From Flexivirga alba (lineage in GTDB: Bacteria; Actinomycetota; Actinomycetes; Actinomycetales; Dermatophilaceae): a stretch of DNA of 64,000 bases. Position 1 is the stretch's first letter; every line of letters begins with the position of its first letter. Positions 27,027-35,021 of the stretch are shown piece after piece. The notes under the pieces are model-generated. The model was not told where the DNA came from. It saw nothing but the letters and a program-made list of their open reading frames with translations, and did no database searches. The stretch spans positions 992,001 to 1,056,000 of the forward strand of contig NZ_JBHSWH010000001.1 in assembly GCF_042661025.1 (NCBI RefSeq). The letters run 5' to 3'. The position numbers and the translations under genes are program-made.

Positions 27027-28118
27027 ATGGGATCCATTCGCGTCGCCATCGTCGGCGTCGGCAACTGCGCGAGCTCGCTCGTGCAGGGTGTTGAGTACTA
27101 CAAGGACGCGGCCGCTGGCACGACCGTCCCGGGCCTGATGCACGTGAAGTTCGGCGACTACCACGTCAATGACGTCCAGTTCGTTGCCGCGTTCGACGTT
27201 GACGCCAAGAAGGTCGGCTTCGACCTGTCCGAGGCGATCACCGCCAGCGAGAACAACACCATCAAGATCGCCGACGTCCCGCCGACCGGTGTGACCGTGC
27301 AGCGTGGCACCACGCTCGATGGCATCGGCAAGTACTACGCGATGACCATCACCGAGTCCGACAGCGAGCCGGTCGACGTCGTGCAGACGCTCAAGGACGC
27401 CAAGGCCGACGTGCTCGTCTCCTACCTGCCGGTGGGGTCGGAGCAGGCCGACAAGTTCTACGCACAGTGCGCGATCGACGCGAACGTCGCGTTCGTCAAC
27501 GCCCTGCCGGTCTTCATCGCTTCCGACCCGGAGTGGGCCAAGAAGTTCGAGGACGCCGGTGTCCCGATCGTCGGTGACGACATCAAGAGCCAGGTCGGCG
27601 CGACCATCACCCACCGCGTCATGGCCCGCCTCTTCGAGGACCGCGGCGTCACGCTGGACCGCACCTACCAGCTCAATGTCGGCGGCAACATGGACTTCAA
27701 GAACATGCTCGAGCGTGAGCGTCTGGAGTCCAAGAAGGTCTCCAAGACCCAGGCCGTGACCTCGAACCTGTCCGGCCCGCTGGCCGGCATCAAGGACGGT
27801 CGCAACGTGCACATCGGACCGTCGGACTACGTGCAGTGGCTCGACGACCGCAAGTGGGCCTACGTCCGCCTCGAGGGTCGCGCCTTCGGTGACGTTCCGC
27901 TGAACCTGGAGTACAAGCTCGAGGTTTGGGACTCCCCCAACTCCGCCGGCATCATCATCGACGCGATCCGCGCCGCTAAGATCGCCAAGGACCGCGGCAT
28001 CGGCGGCCCGCTCCTGTCGGCCTCGTCCTACCTGATGAAGTCCCCGCCCGAGCAGCGCGAGGACAACCTCGGCCGCGCCAAGCTCGAGGCCTTCATCGCC
28101 GGCGACGAAGCCCGCTGA
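27027..28118 (+). CDS. ino1: Inositol-3-phosphate synthase
   Basis: Converts glucose 6-phosphate to myo-inositol 3-phosphate with NAD+, the first step to phosphatidylinositol and mycothiol. 363 aa, the actinobacterial length. The Rossmann start is IRVAIVGVGNCASSLVQGVEY; further blocks are VLVSYLPVGSEQADKFYA, GDDIKSQVGATITHR, LNVGGNMDFKNM and SPNSAGIIIDAIRAAK. It is co-transcribed with padR and followed by a strong terminator. Confidence 0.96.
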   Translation: MGSIRVAIVGVGNCASSLVQGVEYYKDAAAGTTVPGLMHVKFGDYHVNDVQFVAAFDVDAKKVGFDLSEAITASENNTIKIADVPPTGVTVQRGTTLDGIGKYYAMTITESDSEPVDVVQTLKDAKADVLVSYLPVGSEQADKFYAQCAIDANVAFVNALPVFIASDPEWAKKFEDAGVPIVGDDIKSQVGATITHRVMARLFEDRGVTLDRTYQLNVGGNMDFKNMLERERLESKKVSKTQAVTSNLSGPLAGIKDGRNVHIGPSDYVQWLDDRKWAYVRLEGRAFGDVPLNLEYKLEVWDSPNSAGIIIDAIRAAKIAKDRGIGGPLLSASSYLMKSPPEQREDNLGRAKLEAFIAGDEAR

Positions 28119-28140
28119 GCCCTCTGCTCTGACTCCTCGC

Positions 28141-28193
28141 AAGACTGAGGGCCAGGTTCACCGAGCAAGCTCGGGGACCTGGCCCTCAGTCTT
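28141..28193 (+). terminator. Terminator of padR-ino1
   Basis: A perfect 17-bp stem, AAGACTGAGGGCCAGGT (28141-28157) with its complement at 28177-28193; the loop itself contains CCGAGCAAGCTCGG. It begins 22 nt after the stop. Confidence 0.85.
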
Positions 28194-28255
28194 GGTCGTC
28201 CTCTTCGCGGGCGTCCACTTGTCGTTCAGTCGGCGAGTCTGGCCCGCTCCATTTG

Positions 28256-28358
28256 CCGACAGGACACCCGAATGCCGACAGGACACCGGATTCCGGTCAA
28301 AAACCGGGCAAAAACCCGCAAATCGGGTGTCCTGTCGGTCGTTCGGTGTCCTCTCGGT
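28256..28358. repeat. Family D four-arm inverted repeat, word ACACC (copy 1)
   Basis: Left half: two direct copies of CCGACAGGACACC. Right half: two inverted copies, GGTGTCCTGTCGG and GGTGTCCTCTCGG. A central 50 nt contains TTCCGGTCAAAAACCGG-type sequence. The same layout with the same word is at 60297; related layouts with other words are at 33830, 34930, 41123 and 60896. Confidence 0.75.
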
Positions 28359-28370
28359 GAGGGGGTGCGG

Positions 28371-29246
28371 TCAGCCTTCGTATGGCGGGAGCGGGCGACT
28401 CGGCTCGAAGCGTCCCGCGTTGGGTTGGGGCTGGGTGCCGTCCAGGTCGGTGACGCCATACGCCACGGCCAGCTCGCCCACGTCGACCACCTGGCCGCTG
28501 AACCGCTGCGCGTCCGGGTCGGTTGCGAGCGCGACCATGACCCGGGCGGCATACCGCGGCGACTCGGTGTTGCCGGCGAGTTCTTCGGCCGGCACCTTGG
28601 CCTCCATCAGCTCGGTGCGCATCCAGCCCGGAGCGACCGCGATCGCCGGAATCCCTTTGGGCTGAAGGTGATACGCGAGCGCGTAGACCAGCCGGTTCTT
28701 GGCGGCCTTGCTCGACTCGTAGGGCAGCCAGGCCGGCGGCTCGGGCGTGTGCCAGGTCGAGGTGAGGATCAGCCCGCGGCCGGCCGGGGCCATCGCGAGC
28801 CGCAGCGTCAGCATCGACGTCAGGAAATCGGAGTAGGCCCCGCCGAGCAGCATCGCGCGGAACTGGTCCAGCGGCTCGTCCCATACCTCTTCGCCACCGG
28901 GCTGGTCGTGGTGGTCGTGCCCGCCCCAGGCGTTGTTGACGAGTATGTCGATCCGGCCGTGCCGCTCGACGAGGTCGCGCACGAGGTCCTCGACCTGGAC
29001 CGGGTCGGTGTGGTCACAGCGGTGCCATTCGCCGCGGCCACCGTTCGCCTCGACCTCCTCGACGGTCCGCTCGAGCGTGAGGTCGGCCGGCTCCCGGTGG
29101 GTCGGAGCGTCGCGGGTGCTGCGCCCGGTGCACACGACATACGCTCCTGCCGCTGCGAATTCGATAGCGCACGCGCGCCCGAGTCCGCGAGATGCACCGG
29201 CCACCAACACGATTCGCCCGGCGAGCGGTGCGTTCGCGGCGGTCAT
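28371..29246 (-). CDS. SDR family oxidoreductase
   Basis: A short-chain dehydrogenase of 291 aa. The NAD(P) site is VLVAGASRGLGRA; other features are DILVNNAWGG, a serine in LILTSTWH, and an active-site YESSKAAKN (Y-x-x-x-K). The C-terminal part is longer than a minimal SDR (VVDVGELAVAYGVTDLDG). ATG at 29246 overlaps the HIT gene stop by 4 nt, so the two are translationally coupled. The substrate is unknown. Confidence 0.88.
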   Translation of the reverse strand: MTAANAPLAGRIVLVAGASRGLGRACAIEFAAAGAYVVCTGRSTRDAPTHREPADLTLERTVEEVEANGGRGEWHRCDHTDPVQVEDLVRDLVERHGRIDILVNNAWGGHDHHDQPGGEEVWDEPLDQFRAMLLGGAYSDFLTSMLTLRLAMAPAGRGLILTSTWHTPEPPAWLPYESSKAAKNRLVYALAYHLQPKGIPAIAVAPGWMRTELMEAKVPAEELAGNTESPRYAARVMVALATDPDAQRFSGQVVDVGELAVAYGVTDLDGTQPQPNAGRFEPSRPLPPYEG

Positions 29247-29722
29247 GACCGCACCCGCAACGCCGCGGCCACTCGTGCTGCGGTGGCCCGCACGTCCGCC
29301 TCCGTGGCCGGCGACGAGACCACGTCGACGAGATGCGCCGGCCCCGTGTGCGCCGACGTCCGCCACCACGGGATCAACCAGACGTGGAAGTGCTCGTATG
29401 ACGCCATGGTCGACCATTGGTAGACCCGATCGCAGCCGAGGGCAGTGCGCATCGCGGTGAGGATCTCGGTCATGGCCGGAATGAACGTGATCGACTCACG
29501 GATGTCGAAATCGGCGTGATCGAGCACATGACGCTTGGCTTCCAGCAGCACCGTGCCGGCGGCGGCCATCCGAGCCGGCGCCGCACCGGCGCGCCAGATG
29601 CCGTCGTCGAGGAGCCAACCGCCCGGAGGTGGGTCGGTGCGCTGTTCGTCGTTGCAGAACCAGCAGTCCCTGTCCAGGACCGCAGTCGTGCGGGGGTGGG
29701 TCGCCGTGCGTGTCGTGTCCAT
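29243..29722 (-). CDS. HIT-like domain protein
   Basis: 159 aa, starting MDTTRTATHPRTTAVLDRD. It has CWFCNDEQ (CxxC), a long middle strand-helix region (VLLEAKRHVLDHADFDIRES), and EHFHVWLIPWW, which matches the HIT motif HxHxH only partly: two histidines are present and the third is replaced. Nucleotide-binding is therefore possible, while classic hydrolase activity is uncertain. It is coupled to the downstream SDR. Confidence 0.7.
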   Translation of the reverse strand: MDTTRTATHPRTTAVLDRDCWFCNDEQRTDPPPGGWLLDDGIWRAGAAPARMAAAGTVLLEAKRHVLDHADFDIRESITFIPAMTEILTAMRTALGCDRVYQWSTMASYEHFHVWLIPWWRTSAHTGPAHLVDVVSSPATEADVRATAARVAAALRVRS

Positions 29723-29920
29723 GTCGCCCAGCGTGCCGCAGGGCCAGCCGCTCCGCTTGATCGAAATCGGCATCTTCGCCGCCTCGGGCTGCCGCTGACC
29801 CGACCGTTCGCGGTGACTTGTTGCGGAACGCCGGCGACATACCCCGAGCACTGCTAGTTTCCAAGGGTTCGACGCCGGGGGCGTCGTCATACGTTTCGTC
29901 GAGGTTTGGGAGCCAGGGCA

Positions 29921-31402
29921 GTGAAACGGATCCTTGTCGGCACATCACTCGCGGTGGTCACCGCGAGCACGGTCTTCGCCAGCGCCGGTTCGCCTGCACG
30001 GGCGGCGACGACCGATCCGTTCTACACGTACTCCGGCAGCGCGCCGCTGTCGTCATACGCACCGGGCGCGATCCTGAAGAGTCGGACCGTCTCCTATGCG
30101 ATCGGTGGGGGCAGCGGCTCCGTCGTCCAGCTGCTCTACCGCTCGACCGACGCGCGGGGCGGCGCGAACGCGGCTGTGACGTCGATCTTCAAACCGGCCA
30201 ATCCGAAGGCGGGAGCGGCGATTTCGTACGAGTCGGCATACGACTCGCTCAACCCCGAGGACGGCCCGTCGCGCCTTGTCGCTGCCGGTAAGAGCTCGTA
30301 TGAGATGCAGCTGATCGGCATCTTCCTGAGCCAGGGCTACACCGTCATCGAACCCGACTCGCAAGGCCCCACAGCGGATTTCGCGGCCGGGCCGGAATAC
30401 GGGACCGTGTCGCTGGACTCGATCCGCGCCGCCACACACTCCAAGGACACCGGTCTCAACACGAGCACCAAGGTGGGGCTGGCCGGCTACTCCGGCGGGG
30501 CCATCGGGGCCAACTGGTCGGCCGTGCTGGCGCCGAGCTACGCGCCGGACGTCAACAAGAACCTGGTGGGCGCTTCCGAGGGCGGTCTGTTGGTCGCGCC
30601 GGCGAGGAACCTGCGGTATGTCGACGGCAGTCAGCAATGGTCGGGGATCACCCCGATGGCACTCATCGGTGTCGCGCGGGCCTATGGCATCACTTTCGAC
30701 AAATACCTGTCGCCATACGGCAAGAAGGTCATGAATGAGTTGCAGTCCGCGATCATCGGCGACGTGGTCGGCCACTACCCGGGCCTGACCTGGAAGCAGC
30801 TGGTCAAGCCGGAGTATGCGAACCCCGACTCGATCAAGGAGTTCGTCACCGCGGCCAACAAGCTCAACCTCGGGAGCCTCGCGACCCCGAACATCCCGAT
30901 GTCGATCGTGCAGGCCTCGGGCGCTGACGAGGAAGGCACGATCGGCAACAAGCCGGGGATCGGACCCGGGGACGGCGTGATGATCTCCGGCGACGTGCGG
31001 TCACTGGCCCGGCAGTACTGCAAGGCCAACAACGCGATCCAGTACCAGCAGGTGGATGGCACCGGCCACACCGGCGCCGTTACCACCTGGGCGACCAGCG
31101 CGGTCGGCTGGCTCGGCGCCCGGTTCGCCGGCGCCGCAGCACCTTCCAGCTGCGGCAACATCGCGGCCGGCAACTCGCTCGCGCCCGAGACCTACGTGCC
31201 TCCGACGCCACCGCCGACGTCGCCGAGCAGCGCGCCGTCAGTGAGCAGCACCGCGTCGTCGACCGGGCCCGTCATCATCACCGACGGCAACTCCGGCTCG
31301 GCGGACAATGCCACCATCGGCGCGGGCCTGGCGGCTGCGTTGCTCTTCGCGGGTGCCGGCAGCGCGGGCGCCGGATGGCGGTTGCGCCGTCGGAGTCGCT
31401 GA
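29921..31402 (+). CDS. Secreted LIP-type triacylglycerol lipase with C-terminal membrane anchor
   Basis: 493 aa from GTG at 29921 (GGAGCC upstream). A signal peptide (VKRILVGTSLAVVTASTVFA) ends near SPARAA. An alpha/beta-hydrolase of the secretory lipase (LIP) family follows: GYTVIEPDSQGP, the nucleophile elbow GYSGGAIG, QASGADEEGTIGN with an Asp, and GTGHTGAV with the His. A Pro/Ser/Thr linker, one hydrophobic helix (AALLFAGAGSAGAG) and RLRRRSR suggest anchoring at the membrane. It probably acts on extracellular lipid esters. Confidence 0.85.
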   Translation: MKRILVGTSLAVVTASTVFASAGSPARAATTDPFYTYSGSAPLSSYAPGAILKSRTVSYAIGGGSGSVVQLLYRSTDARGGANAAVTSIFKPANPKAGAAISYESAYDSLNPEDGPSRLVAAGKSSYEMQLIGIFLSQGYTVIEPDSQGPTADFAAGPEYGTVSLDSIRAATHSKDTGLNTSTKVGLAGYSGGAIGANWSAVLAPSYAPDVNKNLVGASEGGLLVAPARNLRYVDGSQQWSGITPMALIGVARAYGITFDKYLSPYGKKVMNELQSAIIGDVVGHYPGLTWKQLVKPEYANPDSIKEFVTAANKLNLGSLATPNIPMSIVQASGADEEGTIGNKPGIGPGDGVMISGDVRSLARQYCKANNAIQYQQVDGTGHTGAVTTWATSAVGWLGARFAGAAAPSSCGNIAAGNSLAPETYVPPTPPPTSPSSAPSVSSTASSTGPVIITDGNSGSADNATIGAGLAAALLFAGAGSAGAGWRLRRRSR

Positions 31403-31421
31403 CTCAGCGGGTGCCCCGCGC

Positions 31422-32219
31422 TCAGGCCTTCGCCGCGAAGACCGGTAGGTAGCCGCTCGCCTGACCGTCCGCGGTCGGGTGGTAGGACTCGGTGATGTCC
31501 CAGAAGTTCACCGAGTGCAGCCAGCGGTTCGAGTCGCAGATCTCGTGCCCGGCGAACGAGCCGCGCACGTCGCCATACGTGAACCCGGCCTTGGCGGCGG
31601 CGGTGCCGATGATCGAGTCGATCAGGTTGATCCCACCATCGATGGCGGTGCGTGACGTTTGACTGAGGCCGACGCAATCCTTGCTCAGGTCGTAGAAGTC
31701 GGGGTAGCCCAGGACGACGACGTGGGCGTTGGGCGCCTTCGACTTGATCCCGTTGTAGACGTTCGCCAGCTTGCCGGGCAGGTTCGCTTTCGCGTCCGCC
31801 TCGGCGGCATTGATCTCGCTGACGCAGGTGCTGGTGCCGTCGAGGTTGCAGTCCTGCATGATGCCGGCGAAATTCTCGTCGTTGCCGCCGATCGTGATGC
31901 TGACCAGGGTGATGCTGCTGGACAGCGCAGAGAGCTGATTCGCAATGACGTCAGTTGTTTTCGCGCCCGAGCAGGCAACCGAGCTGTATGACGAAGGGCT
32001 GTGCTGCTGCGCCCACAGCGCCGAATACGCGTTGGGGCTGCGGTCACAACTGCCGCTGCTGCTGATGTAGTTGCCCGCCCCGACTCCCGAGGAGTAGGAG
32101 TCGCCCAGCGCGATGTAGTTGACGCCGCCGGCGGCCTGCGCCGACAGGGCCGGCACGAACGTGAAGGCCAGAGCGGTGGCTCCGACGCCGAGCTTGAGGG
32201 TGAGTGAAGAGCGTGACAT
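31422..32219 (-). CDS. Secreted SGNH/GDSL esterase
   Basis: A secreted hydrolase of 265 aa. The signal peptide MSRSSLTLKLGVGATALAF ends SAQAAG. Block I is ALGDSYSSGVGAG (nucleophile Ser), block III ITIGGNDENF, block V ESYHPTADGQ (His). Cysteine pairs (GSCDRS, VACSGAK, QDCNLDG, TCVSE) match Streptomyces SGNH esterases of the SCO1725/EstA type. ATG at 32219 gives the clean signal peptide, so the longer upstream frame is rejected. It is convergent with the lipase gene. Confidence 0.9.
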   Translation of the reverse strand: MSRSSLTLKLGVGATALAFTFVPALSAQAAGGVNYIALGDSYSSGVGAGNYISSSGSCDRSPNAYSALWAQQHSPSSYSSVACSGAKTTDVIANQLSALSSSITLVSITIGGNDENFAGIMQDCNLDGTSTCVSEINAAEADAKANLPGKLANVYNGIKSKAPNAHVVVLGYPDFYDLSKDCVGLSQTSRTAIDGGINLIDSIIGTAAAKAGFTYGDVRGSFAGHEICDSNRWLHSVNFWDITESYHPTADGQASGYLPVFAAKA

Positions 32220-32425
32220 TGGGGGCTCCTTCGCAGATGGGGCATCGGGTGGGTGCCACCAACGGATTGAAGTCCTGCCCAGCCCGCCGCGGGGGTTTGT
32301 TTCCCGTCCCAGCCAAAGCTTTGCCGCGCGCTTGCCGAACTCATACCGACGCGAGGGAATCCGATTACTTTCACGCTGCTGAATCTCGCTGGCGCCAACC
32401 AGACCTCCCACCTACTGTCGCCGGT

Positions 32426-32830
32426 ATGACGTCCGTGGTGCAGCTCGTGCGATCCGACCGGTTGGCGCCCGCGCCATACGCCTATGCCGCGACCTCACCT
32501 GCCGAGAGCCGGGTGATCCACCTGGCGGGCGCGTGCCCGCTGAACTCGGACGGCACGACCGGAGCCATCGACGATGTCGCCGGACAGGCCCGAATCTGCC
32601 TGGCAAATATGGAGATTGCGTTGGAGGCTGCTGGCGCGCGGCTGACCGATGTCATCAGCACGAGGGTCTTGGTCGCAACGCAGGACCGCGCCGAGTTGGT
32701 CGCTGCGTGGGATGTGGTCGCAGCACACTTCGGCGCGCACCTCGTCCCGAGCACGCTCGTCGGTGTCGCGGTGCTGGGTTATCCCGACCAACTGGTTGAG
32801 ATCGAAGCCGTCGCGGCCGTCCCGGGCTGA
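32426..32830 (+). CDS. RidA family protein (reactive imine deaminase-like)
   Basis: 134 aa of the RidA/YjgF fold: YAYAATSPAESRVIHLAG, GQARICLANMEIALEAAG, VISTRVLVATQDRAELV, PSTLVGVAVLGYPDQLVEIEAVA. The catalytic-type Arg is in the TRV strand. The family hydrolyses reactive enamines and imines, but distant members vary. The start is ATG at 32426. Confidence 0.85.
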   Translation: MTSVVQLVRSDRLAPAPYAYAATSPAESRVIHLAGACPLNSDGTTGAIDDVAGQARICLANMEIALEAAGARLTDVISTRVLVATQDRAELVAAWDVVAAHFGAHLVPSTLVGVAVLGYPDQLVEIEAVAAVPG

Positions 32831-32928
32831 CTCCGCTGGCGGCCCGACTAGGGTCGGATCATGAGTGAGCGCAGCGAGCGACCAACGACTCAGCCGAATG
32901 ACTGCGACGGACGAAGGACGGCGCAGTC

Positions 32929-33825
32929 ATGAGTGATGACGCGCGGGTCGCGGTGTACGTCGACTTCGACAACATGGTGATCTCCCGGTATGACGCCGTG
33001 CACGGTCCCGGTCGATGGCGCAAGGACGACGCGCGCGACCACACACCCGCCGAGCCGGACAACGAGATATCCCGCCGGCTCATCGAGGCCGAGGTCGACC
33101 TGGGCGCGATCATCGACTACGCGTCCTCCTTCGGGACCGTCGCGCTGACCCGGGCGTATGCCGACTGGTCGGTGCCGGCGAACGCGGCATACAAGCGGCA
33201 GTTGATCGACCGGGCGGTCGACCTGGTGCAGCTCTTCGCGACGTCCGGGACCAAGAACGGTGCCGACATACGGCTCTCGATCGACGCGGTCGACGATCTC
33301 TTCCAGCACGCCGACATCACGCATGTCGTTGTCGTTGGCGGGGATTCGGACTACATCGCGCTCGCGCAGCGGTGCAAGCGGATGGGCCGTTACGTCATCG
33401 GCATCGGCGTGACCGGCTCGACCAGTCGCGCCCTGGTCGCCGCGTGCGACGACTTCAGCTCGTATGGCGACCTGCCCGGCGTCGCCGACGTGCCTGCGCC
33501 GAACGAGGACGAGCCGGAGACCGAGACCGCTGTCGCGCCGGTCGCCAAGAAGGCTGCCAAGGGCCGGACTGCGAAGAAGGCGGCGAAGCCCAAGGAAGCG
33601 CCGTCGACCACGTTGCTGCGCCGGGCGATCCAGGTCGGCGCCGAGAAGAGCGATGACGGCTGGCAGCACTCCTCGAGTCTGAAAAGCCAGATGCAGCGGC
33701 TGGATTCGACGTTCAAGGAGAAGTCGCTCGGGTTCTCGTCATTCCGCGCGTTCGTCGAGAGCCACGACGACCTCGTCGAGACCAAGCTGCTGGACAACGG
33801 GCAGCTGGCGGTCCGGCTGCGCTGA
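32929..33825 (+). CDS. NYN domain nuclease with C-terminal LOTUS/OST-HTH domain
   Basis: 298 aa. The NYN (LabA-like PIN) domain spans 1-180: AVYVDFDNMVIS (acidic), NGADIRLSIDAVDDLF and VVVVGGDSDYIALA, with the conserved Asp residues of the metal site. A Lys/Ala linker (VAKKAAKGRTAKKAAK) leads to a winged-helix OST-HTH/LOTUS-type domain at about 225-298 (TTLLRRAIQVG, LKSQMQRLD, FSSFRAFVE). The combination implies RNA targeting and cleavage; the specific target is unknown. Confidence 0.88.
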   Translation: MSDDARVAVYVDFDNMVISRYDAVHGPGRWRKDDARDHTPAEPDNEISRRLIEAEVDLGAIIDYASSFGTVALTRAYADWSVPANAAYKRQLIDRAVDLVQLFATSGTKNGADIRLSIDAVDDLFQHADITHVVVVGGDSDYIALAQRCKRMGRYVIGIGVTGSTSRALVAACDDFSSYGDLPGVADVPAPNEDEPETETAVAPVAKKAAKGRTAKKAAKPKEAPSTTLLRRAIQVGAEKSDDGWQHSSSLKSQMQRLDSTFKEKSLGFSSFRAFVESHDDLVETKLLDNGQLAVRLR

Positions 33826-33829
33826 GCTC

Positions 33830-33889
33830 ACCGAGAGGTCAACGGATGCTGCGAGCGTCGGCGCTCAGGACATCCGTTGACCTCTCGGT
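33830..33889. repeat. Family D-type perfect hairpin, word TCAACGGATG
   Basis: ACCGAGAGGTCAACGGATG (33830-33848) and its exact complement (33871-33889) around a 22-nt GC-rich loop. It sits directly after the NYN gene and could terminate it. It shares the CCGAGAGG end with the copies at 60297 and 60896. Confidence 0.8.
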
Positions 33890-33942
33890 AGGCGAGTGTG
33901 GCACCCCTGGCCCGTGACGCCCGCCAGAAGGCGCACGTATGG

Positions 33943-34075
33943 CGACCCTGGGGAGCCTTGTGCACGTCGCCGGGCCAGAATCCGTACGCATCTCGACACT
34001 GGGGAGACCTGTGCACGCCTCTGAGCCAGAACCCGCACGCGCCTCGACACTGGGGAGACTCCCGCACGCAGGTAT
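33943..34075. repeat. Family C tandem repeat, second array, 51-bp period
   Basis: CGACACTGGGGAGACCTGTG-type units begin at 33943, 33994 and 34045, exactly 51 bp apart. The first and last units are degenerate. It corresponds to the array at 20241. Confidence 0.85.
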
Positions 34076-34115
34076 GGCGCGGCTCCCCCGAAGGGCCGCG
34101 CCATACACCCGTTGC

Positions 34116-34811
34116 TCAGATGGTGAGCTCCGAGTCCCCTCCGGTCTTGAACTTCTCGGTGAGGAAGCGGTGGTTGGCCAGCAGTTCGTCGCTGCCGATC
34201 CGCGCTGCGCGGTGCAGGTGCGCGGCAACCTGGTCCAGCAGCAGGTCGAGCTGCTCGACGATGAGCTGGTGGCCGGTCTTGCCGTCGAGCACCTCGGCCG
34301 TGTCGGCGGTGCCCGGCGCGAGCGCGAGGTAGGACCGAAGCGCCTGCGGACCGAAGTCGGTCTGGATCTGCTCGACTTCGAACACCTGCGCCGTCGGCGC
34401 GCCGTGCTCCCGCAGGTAGGTGAGAGTGCTGACGCATTCACGGTCGAGGCGCTGGGCGCGCTCCCGCACATCGTCGGGTATGGCGGACGAAGCGGCCAGG
34501 CTCGCAAGGGTCTCGATCGGGGCCGGCTTGGACAGGTCGACGCGCGGCGCGGCTTGCGGAGCCGGTGCGCCATACCGCTGCTGCCAGTGCTCCTGACGGG
34601 CCTCGAGGTGCTCCTGGCGACGCTCGAGATGCTCCCGGCGCCGGTCCAGCTTTGCCGCGTGACCGCTGCGGCGCGACAACCCGCCGCCGCCGATGAACAT
34701 CGTCACGAGCACCATCGGGAAGACCAGCCAGTGACTGATCACCCCGACCATCGCCCACCCGAACGGGATCAGCAGCCACCATTGAGACCGGTGCAGCCGA
34801 ATCGGTGCCAT
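34116..34811 (-). CDS. Membrane-anchored hypothetical with coiled-coil
   Basis: 231 aa. Two closely spaced hydrophobic segments (WWLLIPFGWAMVGVISHWLV, FPMVLVTMFIGGGG) at the N-terminus are followed by a charged Arg/Glu/His-rich coiled coil (REHLERRQEHLEARQEHW). A helical C-terminal domain follows (FEVEQIQTDFGPQALRSYL, VEQLDLLLDQVAAHLHRAA). I do not recognise the family; the shape recalls 2TM-domain or PspA-associated proteins. The start at 34811 is chosen for MAPIRLHRSQWW; a longer start is possible. Confidence 0.6.
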   Translation of the reverse strand: MAPIRLHRSQWWLLIPFGWAMVGVISHWLVFPMVLVTMFIGGGGLSRRSGHAAKLDRRREHLERRQEHLEARQEHWQQRYGAPAPQAAPRVDLSKPAPIETLASLAASSAIPDDVRERAQRLDRECVSTLTYLREHGAPTAQVFEVEQIQTDFGPQALRSYLALAPGTADTAEVLDGKTGHQLIVEQLDLLLDQVAAHLHRAARIGSDELLANHRFLTEKFKTGGDSELTI

Positions 34812-34929
34812 TGCGCCAAACCTTTCCGAGGTGTCCTCCGCGATGACACTCACAGTAAGTCGGCGCCCACGCGTGCGCCCGTGCCGAATGTCACGACTCA
34901 CCTCGTCCTTCGGGCATGGACTGATCACC

Positions 34930-34999
34930 CATTGACGCAACTGACGGCGAGTGACGCACTTGCAACTGCGTCAGTCGGCGTTAAGTGCGTCACTCGGCG
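34930..34999. repeat. Family D four-arm inverted repeat, word TGACGCA
   Basis: Two direct TGACGCA copies on the left and two inverted TGCGTCA copies on the right. The inner arms CGAGTGACGCACTT and AAGTGCGTCACTCG are exact complements. It lies between the hypothetical gene and the ABC transporter end. Confidence 0.75.
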
Positions 35000-35021
35000 C
35001 TTGGTGTGCGCGTCGGCGCGA

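Noticed and set aside
31913..32300. Longer N-terminal start for the SGNH esterase (to 32411)
   Set aside because: The extension precedes a clean signal peptide at 32219, so the shorter start is preferred.
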